64,000 bases of DNA from Sphingomonas sp. (GTDB lineage: Bacteria > Pseudomonadota > Alphaproteobacteria > Sphingomonadales > Sphingomonadaceae). Below are positions 24,238 through 34,900 of this stretch, one piece after another. The stretch lies in the NCBI RefSeq assembly GCF_017304615.1, contig NZ_JAFKLZ010000004.1:212701-276700 (forward strand), given 5' to 3'. Below the pieces are notes generated by a model. The model was not told where the DNA came from, did no database searches, and saw nothing but the letters and a program-made list of their open reading frames with translations. Every line of letters starts with the position of its first letter. Within the stretch, counting starts at the first letter, position 1. A program made the translations under genes and the position numbers.

Positions 24238-25221
24238 TTAGATCTTGGCGAGCAGCTCGGCCTTCTTGGCGTCGAATTCTTCCTGACTGAGCGCGCCGAT
24301 CGTCACTAACTTGTGGAGCTTCTCGATCTGTTCGTATGGATCGGACGCCGGTGCACCACCGCCGCCGTTCCCGCCGAGTACACCCGCCATCTGCTGGCCC
24401 ATCGCCAGCCCGGCCGCCGCAGTCGCGCCGATCCCGGCCATCCCGCCTTCATTGGCCGCGGCGGTCTTGATCGAATCCGCCGCCTGGAACTTGGCATATT
24501 GGTCGAGATTGCCGACGACGCGTGCTTGGCTGCCCTTGTCGAGATATTCCTGCACGTTGTCGGGCAACGACACGCTCTCGACGAAGAAGGTGCGACACGA
24601 CAGGCCCCATTCCATGAAGGCAGCGTCGACCGACGCCTTCAGTTTCTCCGACAGCGCCTGCTGGTTCGCCGCGAGGTCGAGGAACGCGATGTCGCTGCCG
24701 CCCAGAGCCGTCGCGATCGCCTGATTGATCACCGCGCGCAGCTGCTGGTCGAGATCGGCGGTCGTCAGCCGGTCCAGCGAGCCCATCATCTTGGTGCCGA
24801 ACACCGCGACATCCTCGACCCGGAACGAATAAGTACCGAACGCGCGGATGCGGATCGCGCCGAATTCCTTGTCGCGGACCGTGATCGGCTGCGGCGTGCC
24901 CCATTTGAGGCCCGCCTGCTCGCGCAGCGAGAAGAAATAGACGTCGGCCTTGAACGGCGACTGGAACCCCTTGTCCCAGTTCATGATCGCGGTCAGCAGC
25001 GGCAGGTTCTGCGTGGTCAGCGTGTGTTGCCCTGCCTTGAACGCGTCGGCGAGCTGGCCCTCGTTATAGAACATCGCGACCTGGCCTTCGCGCACGGTCA
25101 GCTGGCCGCCATTCTGGATCTCGCGGTCCTGCATCGGGTAGCGGATCGCCAGCACGCCCGGCTCGTCCACCCAATCGATGACATCGACGAACTGCTTCTT
25201 GAGGAAATCACCCAGACCCAT
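24238..25221 (-). CDS. SPFH-domain protein with C-terminal SHOCT (virion core-like/YdjI type)
   Basis: 327 residues from the ATG at 25221 (GAGG five bases upstream). Residues about 1-260 form an SPFH/band-7 domain of the YdjI type (VIDWVDEPGVLAIRYPMQDREIQNG, QLTVREGQVAMFYNEGQ, RAFGTYSFRVEDV). A Gly/Ala-rich linker follows, then a SHOCT domain at about 293-327 (EQIEKLHKLVTIGALSQEEFDAKK). There is no N-terminal membrane helix, so it is probably a peripheral scaffold. It is the first gene of the operon that runs to speH. Confidence 0.93.
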   Translation of the reverse strand: MGLGDFLKKQFVDVIDWVDEPGVLAIRYPMQDREIQNGGQLTVREGQVAMFYNEGQLADAFKAGQHTLTTQNLPLLTAIMNWDKGFQSPFKADVYFFSLREQAGLKWGTPQPITVRDKEFGAIRIRAFGTYSFRVEDVAVFGTKMMGSLDRLTTADLDQQLRAVINQAIATALGGSDIAFLDLAANQQALSEKLKASVDAAFMEWGLSCRTFFVESVSLPDNVQEYLDKGSQARVVGNLDQYAKFQAADSIKTAAANEGGMAGIGATAAAGLAMGQQMAGVLGGNGGGGAPASDPYEQIEKLHKLVTIGALSQEEFDAKKAELLAKI

Positions 25222-25290
25222 TGCATCCTCCACTTCGAAGGTCGGCACTGTAACGTCCGTTGGATCGCGCGAGTAGTGGTATTCGCGCGC

Positions 25291-26544
25291 CTAACCGCAG
25301 GCGCGGGCGCGGGCGGTCAGGAACGCGGCCTCGCGCGCGTTGCGGGTCAGACTGGCGGCCGCTTCGAATTCGATCCGCGCCTCGGCGAAGCGACTGGCGC
25401 GGAACAGGAAATCGCCCCGCGCGGCCGGATATGGCGCGTAATTGCCAAGTACTTCACCGGGAATCGCGTCGATCAGCGCGAGGCCCGCCTCGGGACCGAA
25501 CGCCATCGAATGGGCGATGGCGCGATTAAGGTCGATCACCGGCGATGGCGTCACAACGCGCAGTCGGTCGTAGAGCGCGGCGATACAAGGCCAGTTCGTA
25601 TCTTCTGCGCGGCGCGCCCGGGCATGACAGGCGGCTAGCGCAGCTTGCAGCACATAGGGTCCATCCGCGCCGCCGAGCGCCTCCGCCCGGGCCAGCGCAT
25701 CGAGGCCACGGCGGATCAACAGCCGGTCCCAGCGCGTGCGATTCTGCTCCGTTAGCGGAACGAACGATCCGTCTGGCCTGGTGCGCGCGGCGAGGCGCGA
25801 GGCCTGGATTTCCATCAGGGCCAGGAGGCCCAGCACCTCGGCATCGTGGGGCAGCAAAACCGCGAGGATGCGACCGAGCCGCTGCCCCTCGAAACACAGG
25901 TCCGGCCGGACCAGATCGTCGCCCGCGGTCGCGGCATAGCCTTCGTTAAATATGAGGTAGATCACCTCGAGCACCGACGGGAGCCGTTCGGCCCGCTCCG
26001 CCCCGCGCGGCACGGCGAAGGTCAGCCCGGCCCGGGCGATCGCCTTCTTCGCGCGGACGATGCGCTGCGCGATGGTCGGCTCGCTCGACAGGAAGGCGCG
26101 GGCGATCTCTTCGGTCGTCAGCCCGCCGACCACCCGCAGCGTCAGCGCCGCGCGCGCATCGGGCGACAGCATCGGATGGCACGCCGCGAAGATCAGACCG
26201 AGGAGTTCGTCGCCGAGATCGTCGTCCAGCGCCGCGTTGGCGCGATCCTCGCCGTCGAACGCCTCATCGGCCGTCCACGCAATCTCGTAATGCTTGCGCG
26301 CCAGCGTCGTGTCGCGGCGGAGCAAATCGACCGCACGGCGTTTCGCCACTGCCATCAGCCACGCGCCGGGATTGGCCGGCACACCCGTTTTCGGCCAATC
26401 GGCGAGCGCCGCAACCAGCGCGTCCTGCGCCAGTTCCTCCGCCCGGTCGATGTCGCGCACCATCCGGGCGAGGCCGCCGATCAGCCTCGCCCGCTCAATG
26501 CGAAAAGTCGCCTCGATCGCCTGATGCGTCTCACCCGCAGTCAT
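25291..26544 (-). CDS. ECF42-type RNA polymerase sigma factor (DUF6596)
   Basis: 417 residues, over twice the length of an ordinary ECF factor. The sigma-2 region (RDIDRAEELAQDALVAALADWP) and sigma-4 region (GGLTTEEIARAFLSSEPTIAQRIVRAKKAIA) occupy the first half. The second half is the DUF6596/TPR-like extension with VLEVIYLIFNEGYAAT and RTRWDRLLIRRGLDALARA. This layout is ECF42, whose usual partner is a DGPF (YCII) protein, found next door upstream. The ECF42 extension is thought to substitute for an anti-sigma factor. Confidence 0.93.
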   Translation of the reverse strand: MTAGETHQAIEATFRIERARLIGGLARMVRDIDRAEELAQDALVAALADWPKTGVPANPGAWLMAVAKRRAVDLLRRDTTLARKHYEIAWTADEAFDGEDRANAALDDDLGDELLGLIFAACHPMLSPDARAALTLRVVGGLTTEEIARAFLSSEPTIAQRIVRAKKAIARAGLTFAVPRGAERAERLPSVLEVIYLIFNEGYAATAGDDLVRPDLCFEGQRLGRILAVLLPHDAEVLGLLALMEIQASRLAARTRPDGSFVPLTEQNRTRWDRLLIRRGLDALARAEALGGADGPYVLQAALAACHARARRAEDTNWPCIAALYDRLRVVTPSPVIDLNRAIAHSMAFGPEAGLALIDAIPGEVLGNYAPYPAARGDFLFRASRFAEARIEFEAAASLTRNAREAAFLTARARACG

Positions 26545-26638
26545 GCCACTTTGTCAGCGAGCTGCACCGACGACGCAAGCACGCTGGCGCACTCATACGG
26601 CGCAACATTCCCCGTTACGGGAGGATCGATGAAGCGAA

Positions 26639-27067
26639 CTAGGCGACGCCCAGCTTGCCGCGATCGCCGTCGCGGCGGCCCATCTCCAGCTCTTCCGGGG
26701 TGACGAAATCCGCCAGATCCTTCACCTCGTAGAACGGCCGGATTTCCATCGTGCCCGGCAGCATTGGGCTGCGCTTCGCCCAGGCGATCGCTTCGTCCAT
26801 GTCCTCCACTTCCCAGATCGAAAAGCCCGCGACCATTTCGCGCGCTTCGGCGAAGGGGCCGTCGATCACGGTGCGATTGCCGCCTTCGGTCACGACGCGC
26901 TTCGATTCGGCGCTGGGTTTGAGCCCCGCGGCCGCGATGAACACGCCTGCCTGGACCAGCTCCTCGGTAAAGCGGTCCATCGCCGCGAATGCCTCGACCA
27001 TTTCGGGTGTCGGTTCCATGATCTCGCCGCTGCCTTCGGGCATCTTCGCGAACACCATCACGCGCAT
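26639..27067 (-). CDS. YCII-related DGPF-domain protein
   Basis: 142 residues; the ATG at 27067 is preceded by AGGAG at seven bases. The family signature VIDGPFAEAREMVAGF is present, as is the ferredoxin-like start MRVMVFAKMPEGSG and the EIRPFYEVKDLADF end. DGPF proteins are the standard genomic partners of ECF42 sigma factors, which sits 94 bases downstream here. Role unknown; a small enzyme or binding protein is plausible. Confidence 0.92.
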   Translation of the reverse strand: MRVMVFAKMPEGSGEIMEPTPEMVEAFAAMDRFTEELVQAGVFIAAAGLKPSAESKRVVTEGGNRTVIDGPFAEAREMVAGFSIWEVEDMDEAIAWAKRSPMLPGTMEIRPFYEVKDLADFVTPEELEMGRRDGDRGKLGVA

Positions 27068-27169
27068 TGTCTATCTCCTTCAATCGAGCCGCCCGTCATT
27101 GGCGTCTCATCGGGACGACGAACGAGCGTGGCGCGAATCGACACGGTCAGGGAAATTTTATGCCCGGCG

Positions 27170-29347
27170 CTATTCTCCCGGCCGGTAACGGCGCTCGACA
27201 TGCCCCGCGAGCTGATCGGGATAGAAATAGACCGGGCGCAGTTTGCCCGACGCATAGCGCTCGATCTGGTCCGTGAAATGCTTCGATCGCACATCGCCGC
27301 TCTGACCGCCGACCATCACCGCCATCGCCCTCACGCGCGGGCCGAATTCCACGACCGCGACGAAGCTGTCGCCGCCGCTGCCGTACCAGCGGCGCGTGCC
27401 GGGATAGGGTTTGGCGCCGAACGAGGCGAGGCTGCCCCAGATCGCCGATGTGAACGGCACAGCGACGCTTGGACCGGCATCGTCGAAGCGCGGTGCGTCG
27501 ATCGCGTCGTCCAGGCGCTGGAACCGGTTGATCTCACCCCAGGGCACGCGCCAGTCGCCGAACTCACGCGTCAACCGCGCGACCGCCATGTCGAGCGCGG
27601 CGATCAATTCGCGTGGCGTCGCCCTTTGCAAATGCTGCCAGACCGGCAAGCCTGCTTCCTCATAATTCGCCGCCGGCATCCGCAGCAGCGCATCCCCCCA
27701 GAAAGCCGCGAGCGCGGTCTCCTTCGAATCCGCGCTCCAGCGGCAGTCCCAGCTTCGCAATGCCGCAACGGGTGCGGCCAGCCGCACACGGGCCGGATCG
27801 CCGACGGGGAGCGCGTCGAACGCGGCGGAGAGGCGTGGGATGAGAAGGGCAAAAGCGGGAAGATGTGGGTCGTATGCTGCGGTACGCAGCCCCTCCAACG
27901 TCCAACCCGTGCTGCCGGCCAGCAGCGCATCGGCGTGCGTCCCGCGAAAATTGGGGCCGACCTGATCCATGTATTTCGGATAGCTCGCCGCCTTCGGGCT
28001 GTCCGCCCCCGCAGCCTGCCACGGCCAGTCGTTGGTGTTGCGCACCCAGCCGACCATCGGGTCGAGAACGCTGGGCAAGCTGACGAGCGAATGCAGCCCT
28101 TTCCAGTCCGTCGCGGGGTCCGACCCATCGACCGGCTTCGTATAGTCGAACCGCCCGTCGCGCACCGGCATGAACTGCGGCATCAGGAAGGCGATCTCGC
28201 CCTTGCTGTCGGCGAACAGCGTGTCGTTCGACGAATTGGACTTGCGCTCGGCGACCGCGAGGTAGCTTTTGATATCGGTTGCCTTGGTGCGCAGGAAGCT
28301 TTGTTCGAGGGCGGGGACGGGCTTCCACATGAGGGCGGTCGCGATCCACTTGCCATCGCGCGCTGCCGTGATCGGCCCGTGATGCGACCGCCAAGTGGAA
28401 AAGGTCCGCGAACCCATCGACCCATCGGGCTTGCGATAGGTGATCGTCACCGGTCGGATGTCGAACGCGCGTTCGCCCTTTCCGTAGCGATACAACGCCA
28501 GCATGCCGGACTTTGACGACACCGTTTCCGCAAACTCATCGACATTGTCGACCGTGGACGAGGTGTGCATCCACCCCGCCTTCGCGTTGAATCCCTGATA
28601 GACGAAGAACTGCCCCCAGGTGCTTGCGCCATATGCGTTCAACCCCTCGCCGCTCGTCACTTGCGCTTCGGAGCGGAAATAGAAGCTGGTGTGCGGGTTG
28701 ATGAGGAGCAGCGCGTGGCCGTCCTTCGTCAGCTTCGGCGCGATCGCGATGCCGTTCGATCCGGTCGGCTCGCGTGGCCCCATCTCCATCGCGGTCTTTG
28801 GCGTCGGCTTGCCGTAGAAGGTCTTCAACTCGCTTAGCGAAATCCGCTCGATGTCGCCGCCGATGCTGCCTTCGGTGAAGCTCAGTGCCATCCAAGGCTC
28901 GAACCGGGTCAGCACCTTCGGCTTCACCTCGGGATGCGTCGCCAGATAGAAATTGAGCCCGTCCGCCCAGGCGTCCATCAGCTTCTTTAGCCACGCCGGA
29001 CTCGCCGCATATTGCCGCTGCAATTCGGCCGGATCGACGAACAGCCGCTGGCGCAAATCGGCCCAGACCGCGTCCTCCCCTGCCCCCGGCGCCTCCGCCG
29101 TCCGGCCGAGCGCGGTCAGATAATTGGCCTCGATCCGCGAAAAGTCGTCTTCAGCCTGAGCATAGATCATCCCGAACACCGCGTCGGCGTCAGTCTTTCC
29201 GGTGATGTGCGGGATACCCCAATCGTCGCGGACGATCGTCACGTTCGCCGCCTCGGCGCGCCATCGCGTCATCTCGGGATCGGGCGAGGATGGCGCCATC
29301 GCGCCAAGCGCGAGGGCTAGGATCGGCAGACGGGCGAGGCTAGGCAT
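27170..29347 (-). CDS. Penicillin acylase family (N-terminal nucleophile) amidohydrolase
   Basis: 725 residues from the ATG at 29347, starting with a signal peptide (ARLPILALALGAMAPS). An alpha-like region opens with VTIVRDDWGIPHITG; the beta-subunit nucleophile follows at PTGSNGIAI, where Ser197 should become N-terminal after self-cleavage. The later RVPWGEINRFQRL and GGDSFVAVVEFGPR blocks are typical of the acyl-homoserine lactone/cephalosporin acylase branch. It probably cleaves N-acyl amides in the periplasm, possibly quorum-sensing lactones. Substrate is not fixed by sequence. It is divergent from the DUF1624-like gene. Confidence 0.92.
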   Translation of the reverse strand: MPSLARLPILALALGAMAPSSPDPEMTRWRAEAANVTIVRDDWGIPHITGKTDADAVFGMIYAQAEDDFSRIEANYLTALGRTAEAPGAGEDAVWADLRQRLFVDPAELQRQYAASPAWLKKLMDAWADGLNFYLATHPEVKPKVLTRFEPWMALSFTEGSIGGDIERISLSELKTFYGKPTPKTAMEMGPREPTGSNGIAIAPKLTKDGHALLLINPHTSFYFRSEAQVTSGEGLNAYGASTWGQFFVYQGFNAKAGWMHTSSTVDNVDEFAETVSSKSGMLALYRYGKGERAFDIRPVTITYRKPDGSMGSRTFSTWRSHHGPITAARDGKWIATALMWKPVPALEQSFLRTKATDIKSYLAVAERKSNSSNDTLFADSKGEIAFLMPQFMPVRDGRFDYTKPVDGSDPATDWKGLHSLVSLPSVLDPMVGWVRNTNDWPWQAAGADSPKAASYPKYMDQVGPNFRGTHADALLAGSTGWTLEGLRTAAYDPHLPAFALLIPRLSAAFDALPVGDPARVRLAAPVAALRSWDCRWSADSKETALAAFWGDALLRMPAANYEEAGLPVWQHLQRATPRELIAALDMAVARLTREFGDWRVPWGEINRFQRLDDAIDAPRFDDAGPSVAVPFTSAIWGSLASFGAKPYPGTRRWYGSGGDSFVAVVEFGPRVRAMAVMVGGQSGDVRSKHFTDQIERYASGKLRPVYFYPDQLAGHVERRYRPGE

Positions 29348-29454
29348 GCGGAGAGCGTAATACGCCAACGGGGAGATGACCATGCGCTTGCCAGCCTTGC
29401 TATCGGCGATCCTGGTTGGTGGACCAGCGGCAGAGGCGCGGTCGTGACGGCCCG

Positions 29455-30543
29455 ATGAGCATACCGGCAACACCCCGCACGCGCGACAACGCGCTCGATG
29501 CCCTGCGCGGCATCGCGATCGTCGGCATGGTGCTTGCCAATCTGCAAGGATCGGAAAGGGACGCTTTTCCCTGGATCGCCCATGCGGCGTGGAATGGACT
29601 GACCGTCGCCGACCTCGTCTTTCCGATGTTCCTGCTCGCGGTCGGGATGTCGCTACCGCTGGCGCAAGACGGGCGCGAGCCGCAAGTCGGGGTCGGGCGG
29701 ATCGTGCGGCGCGCGCTGCTGTTGTGGCTGATCGGGTTCGGTATCAGCCTGATCGCCCACCCGAGCATCTATCGCGAGGACATGCGCTTTACGGGCGTGC
29801 TCCAGCGGATCGGGATCGTCTATCTGGTCTGTGCGCTGACGGTGCGGTCGACCAGGACGTGGCGGGCGCCGGCGATCGCTGCGTTCGCATTCCTGATCCT
29901 GCACGGCGTCTTGCTCTATCTGCCCGCTCCCGGCGAGGCCGTTGCCAGCATGGAACCAGGCCGGGGCATGTCGGCATGGATCGACCGCGCGATCCTGGGC
30001 GGCACACGAATGTATGGCGGGACGTTCGATCCCGAAGGGCCGCTCAGCACCCTGTCGTCGATCGCCACCGCGATGATCGGGGTGGCGATGCAGCGGCTAG
30101 CAATGCGGGCGAATCGGCCGCTCGTCACGTGGAGCGCCGGGGCAATATTGGCGGCCATACTCGGCGGCCTCGCCTGCGCGTGGTGGCCGGTCAACAAGAC
30201 GCTGTGGACGCCGAGCTTCGCGCTGGTCAACGCCGCGATCGGGCTGGCGCTGCTCGCAGCGCTCAAGGCGGCATGGCCGCGGATCGCCCCCTGGCCGCCG
30301 GTCAGACGGCTCGCGACGCTCGGGGGAGCCGCGCTTACGCTTTTCGTCGTGCACGATTTCGTCGCGATCGCGCTCGGCTGGCGGTTCGGCGCGTGGAAGC
30401 TCGGCGCTCAAGTGTATCGGGACATCTTGGGGACCGGGATACCGCCGGGCTGTGCATCGATGCTTTACGCGGTGCTTGCCGGCGGGCTCTCCATAACGAT
30501 CACATTGCGGCTGATTCGGCGCGGCTGGACCCTACGCGTCTGA
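29455..30543 (+). CDS. NagX/DUF1624-like membrane acyltransferase family protein
   Basis: 362 residues from the ATG at 29455 with about ten membrane helices. The start RDNALDALRGIAIVGMVLANLQG followed by WNGLTVADLVFPMFLLAVGMS is the hallmark of the heparan-alpha-glucosaminide N-acetyltransferase-like (DUF1624/DUF5009) family, often next to chitin or aminosugar genes. The C-terminal IPPGCASMLYAVL segment is in keeping. It may acetylate an aminosugar across the inner membrane; this is inferred from the family only. Confidence 0.88.
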   Translation: MSIPATPRTRDNALDALRGIAIVGMVLANLQGSERDAFPWIAHAAWNGLTVADLVFPMFLLAVGMSLPLAQDGREPQVGVGRIVRRALLLWLIGFGISLIAHPSIYREDMRFTGVLQRIGIVYLVCALTVRSTRTWRAPAIAAFAFLILHGVLLYLPAPGEAVASMEPGRGMSAWIDRAILGGTRMYGGTFDPEGPLSTLSSIATAMIGVAMQRLAMRANRPLVTWSAGAILAAILGGLACAWWPVNKTLWTPSFALVNAAIGLALLAALKAAWPRIAPWPPVRRLATLGGAALTLFVVHDFVAIALGWRFGAWKLGAQVYRDILGTGIPPGCASMLYAVLAGGLSITITLRLIRRGWTLRV

Positions 30544-30653
30544 CGTCGCGGCGCTCCCCGGCGGGGGCAAAAGCCGGTTTACGCAACCTTTACCACGTTG
30601 GGTGCAGAAGGATCGCCGTGACTGGGCGAGTGATGCCCCGTGAGGATTGGTGC

Positions 30654-31922
30654 ATGGATACGCAGCGTGGCTTTGACGAAGACCGGGACGACGCCGACCA
30701 GTTGACCGGCGGCGCACACGACTCGGGGGTCGACGAACCCACGCCAGCGGTGATCGGCACCGACGAGCGCCGCATGCATGTGCGCGCCTATAACCATTGG
30801 GTTTCGCTGCTGCGCGGCCGCGCCTATCCATCGATCGAGGATCTCGACCCCGCCAATATCGCCGATTTCGGCCCGCATTCGGTGCTGCTCGATTTCTCGC
30901 GCGGGATCGAGGATCCCAAGATTGCTTATCTCGGCGCGGCGCTGCGTGAAGAGACGGGCCACGACAAGTCGATCACGCATATTTCTCAGGTGCCGAGCCG
31001 CTCGCTGCTGTCGCGCCTCACCGACCATTATCTGCAGATCATCGCCAACCGCGCACCGATCGGCTTCGAGGCCGAGTTCATGGGCTTGCGCGGACACAAC
31101 ACGATGTATCGCGGCATCCTGATGCCGTTCTCGTCGAACGACGACACGATCGATTTCATCTACGGCGTGATCAACTGGAAGGAAATGGTCGACGCCGAGA
31201 CCCAGGCCAGCCTGGATGCCGAAGTCGATGCCGCGCTGCGCACTGCGCCCGCCCGGCACGCGACGGCGCCCGTCTGGGCTGACGGCCCGGCGGCGGACGT
31301 CGCTGTCGAAGTCGAGGCCGAAGGCTCGGAAGAAGAAGCCGACGATCTGCCCGGCAAGCTGCATCTGGCGCGCGAAAGCGCGGCCGCAGCCACCAGCGCC
31401 GACACGCGCAGCCGCGCCGCGCTCTACCGCGCACTCGGCCGCGCCCATGATTTCGGGCTCGCCGCCGATGAGGATGGCGAGACCTATCGCGAATTGCTCG
31501 AAGATGCCGGCGTCACGGTGCAGGACCGCGCGCCGATGACGGCGGTCGCCAAGCTGGTGTTTGGCGCCGGTTACGACAAAGCGCGCCTGACCGAATTCGC
31601 CGCCGTGCTCAGCCATGCGCGCCGCCACGCCATTCCTGCGGGCGAGCTGACCAACGTGCTCGAAACCGTCGAGGGCGGCATCAAGGCCGTCGTCGCCGCC
31701 GAACGCGCCGCGCGCAACCCGGCCAAGGCCGAGGCGCGTGACCCGCTGGCCGACATCGCCGAACGGCTGGTGCTGGCAAGCGTCGAATTCGCGACGGGGC
31801 TGGAGGCGGGCGACCTCGTCGTCCTGCTCGGCCGCGCAACCGGCGACGGGATGGTCGATATCGTCGCGTCGGTGGCCAATGACCGGGGCCTTGCGGCGCG
31901 CACCCTTAAAGCCGCCAAGTAA
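30654..31922 (+). CDS. PAS domain protein with acidic linker
   Basis: 422 residues from the ATG at 30654 (GAGG eight bases upstream; the in-frame ATG at 30633 is less well placed). The N-terminal half has a PAS-like domain (HVRAYNHWVSLLRGRAYPSIEDL, FSRGIEDPKIAYLGAALREE, FEAEFMGLRGHNTMYRGILMPF). Then comes an acidic stretch (EVEAEGSEEEADDL) and a helical C-terminal domain. No output domain such as kinase or GGDEF is visible, so it is probably an adaptor. It precedes the large GDH gene by 50 bases and may be co-transcribed with it. Confidence 0.8.
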   Translation: MDTQRGFDEDRDDADQLTGGAHDSGVDEPTPAVIGTDERRMHVRAYNHWVSLLRGRAYPSIEDLDPANIADFGPHSVLLDFSRGIEDPKIAYLGAALREETGHDKSITHISQVPSRSLLSRLTDHYLQIIANRAPIGFEAEFMGLRGHNTMYRGILMPFSSNDDTIDFIYGVINWKEMVDAETQASLDAEVDAALRTAPARHATAPVWADGPAADVAVEVEAEGSEEEADDLPGKLHLARESAAAATSADTRSRAALYRALGRAHDFGLAADEDGETYRELLEDAGVTVQDRAPMTAVAKLVFGAGYDKARLTEFAAVLSHARRHAIPAGELTNVLETVEGGIKAVVAAERAARNPAKAEARDPLADIAERLVLASVEFATGLEAGDLVVLLGRATGDGMVDIVASVANDRGLAARTLKAAK

Positions 31923-31972
31923 CATCTGAAACTATCCTTGAGCCTTGCGCGCAGTCAGCGCATAGGGCGCTG

Positions 31973-34900
31973 ATGCCAAAAACCACGTTGAAATCGCTGT
32001 CGGACGCGCTCGCGGATCGACTGGTGAAGGGTGCGCTTCCGGGCGAGTTGCAGGGCTTCGGCAAAGCCGAACGTGCGGAGGCCGCCGCCTTCGTCGCAAC
32101 TGCCGCCTATAACCGGCCGCCCGGCGAGCCGACGATGGTGATCGAGCCGATCGCGGCCAACGATCCCAACCGCCGGATGCGCGTCGCGATCGTCAACGAC
32201 GACATGCCCTTCCTGGTCGATTCGATCGCGGCGACGATCGCGAGCCATGACATCGCGGTCGACCGAATCATCCATCCCGTCATCCCGGTCAGCCGCGATC
32301 CGCATGGCGGGCTGATGGGCGTCGGCGAGGGTTCGCCCGAGTCGATGATCTATATCGAGATGGAGCGCGCCGACGCCCGCGAGCGCCGGAGCCTTCTCAC
32401 CACGCTCGAAACCAACCTGAAGGACGTCCGCGCCGCGGTGACGGACTGGGTCGCACTGCAGGATGCGATGGCGAAAGATGCCAGGACGCTGACCGGCGAA
32501 GGCGCGGCGCTGCTCGACTGGTTCCTCGATCGCCATTTCACCCTGCTCGGCCACGCGAAATATGGCCGCGATGCCGGCGCAAAATCGCCGCTCGGCATTT
32601 GCCGCAACAAGCATGACGTGCCGATCCTGGCCGAAGCATCGCGTGCGTTGGCAGTTAAATGGTTCGAAGCGGGCAATGAGGGTCCGCTGCTGCTCAAGTC
32701 GAATCTGATCTCGGGCGTGCATCGGCACATCCCGCTCGACTTGGTCGTGGTGCCGATCCGCGATGGCGGCAAGATCGCGGGCCTGTCTATCCATGCCGGT
32801 CTGTGGACCTCGTCGGCGCTTAACAGCCCGCCGGACGATATTCCGCTGCTCCGCATGCGCCTTTCAGACCTGCAGAAGAAATTCGGCTTCGATCCGAAGG
32901 GCCACGCGGGCAAGGCGCTGGAACACGCGCTGACCACTCTGCCTCACGACTTGCTGATCGCATTCACACCGCAAGCGCTCGAAGACGTCGCGCTGACCGC
33001 GATGAGCCTCGCCGATCGACCGCGACCCAAGCTGGTGCTCGCGAAATCGATCCTGGGCCGACACCTGTTCGCTTTCGTTTGGCTGCCCCGCGACGAACTG
33101 ACCACGGCGCGACGCATCGCGATCGGTGAGATGCTGAGCGGAGCGGCGAGCGGCCCGCTGCTCAACTGGGCGGTGGCGATGGACGACGTGATAGCGCTGA
33201 TCCGCTACACGATCGACCTGCGCGATGGCGGCGAGATGCCCGACGAAGCGGCGCTCGACGTGCGCCTCGCACGGATGATGCGCGGCTGGGCGCCGGGGGT
33301 CGAGGCGGCGCTGAGCGACGCCGACCCGGCACGTTCGACGCGGCTCGCATTGCGCTGGGCGAATTGCTTCCCGCAAAGCTATCGCACGGTTAACACCCCT
33401 GATGAGGCGGCGCGCGACATCCTGAGCCTCGCCACGCTCGAAAATCCGGACGAACGCGCGGTTCGGCTGTATCGCGACGACAATGGGCAGGCGCGGCTCA
33501 ACCTGTATCGCCTGGGTGGAGCGATCGCGCTGTCGGACGCGGTGCCAGTACTGGAGAATTTCGGCTTCCGCGTGATCGAGGAAGTACCGACCGCGCTGAC
33601 GGACGACAATCAAGGTTTCATCCACGAATTCCTGATCGAAGCGACCGGCGGCAGCGCCAGCGTGTTCGACGGCGACACCACCGTGCTGGAAACCGCCATC
33701 GCGCAAGTGCTGGAAGGCACGGCGGAGAATGACGCGTTCAATCGCCTGATCGTCGATCTCAACATGGCGCCCAAGTCGGCGGTACTTTTCCGCGCTTGGT
33801 TCCGGTATTTGCGCCAGGGCGGCCTGACCTATGGCCTGACCACGGTGGTCGATGCGCTGCGCCGCGCGCCCGACGTGGCGCTGGCGCTGATCGATCGCTT
33901 CCTTGCCGCGCACGCGCCCGACGGTGCGCGCGAAGAGGGCGTGGCGCTGGCCGACAAGGCGATCGCCAAGGGCCTCGACCAAGTGTCGGCGATCGACGAC
34001 GACCGCATCCTGCGCTCCATCAAGGGCGTCGTGGCGGCGACGTTGCGGACCAACGCCTTCACTCCGGCCGCCGACGAAGCGCTGGCGTTCAAGCTCGACA
34101 GCCACAAGGTGCCTGGCCTCCCCGCGCCGCTGCCCTGGCGCGAGATCTGGGTCTATTCGCCACGTGTCGAGGGCATCCACCTGCGCGCTGGCCCCGTGGC
34201 GCGCGGCGGGCTTCGCTGGTCCGACCGGCGCGACGACTTCCGCACCGAAATCCTCGGCCTGATGAAGGCACAGCGCGTCAAGAATGCCGTCATCGTGCCC
34301 ACCGGCGCGAAGGGCGGTTTCTATCCCAAGCAGCTTCCCAACCCCGCCACCGACCGCGACGCATGGCTGGCCGAGGGGACCGAAAGCTACCGCATCTTCA
34401 TCCGCACCCTGCTGTCGGTCACCGACAATATTGTCGAGGGCAAGGTCGTACACCCGGCGGGGGTCGCGATCCATGACGGCGAAGACCCCTATTTCGTCGT
34501 CGCCGCCGACAAGGGCACGGCGACGTTCAGCGATGTCGCGAACGAAATCGCGGTGTCGCGCGGCTTCTGGCTGGGCGACGCGTTCGCCTCCGGCGGGTCG
34601 CAGGGTTACGATCACAAGGCGATGGGCATCACCGCAAAGGGCGCGTGGGTATCGGTCCAGCGTCATTTCGCCGAACGCGGGATCGACGTGCAGACCGACA
34701 CGATCCGCGTCGTCGGGTGCGGCGACATGTCGGGCGACGTGTTCGGCAACGGCATGCTGTTGTCGCAGACGCTCAAGATCGTCGCCGCGTTCGATCATCG
34801 CCATATCTTCCTCGACCCCGATCCCGATCCCGCGGCAAGCTGGGCGGAACGCGCGCGGATGTTCGCGCTGCCGCGGTCGAGCTGGGCCGACTACAATCCT

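Noticed and set aside
29589-31922. 777-codon frame that joins the PAS gene to the DUF1624 gene region
   Set aside because: The first 350 codons are out-of-frame shadow of the DUF1624 gene; the PAS protein proper starts at 30654.
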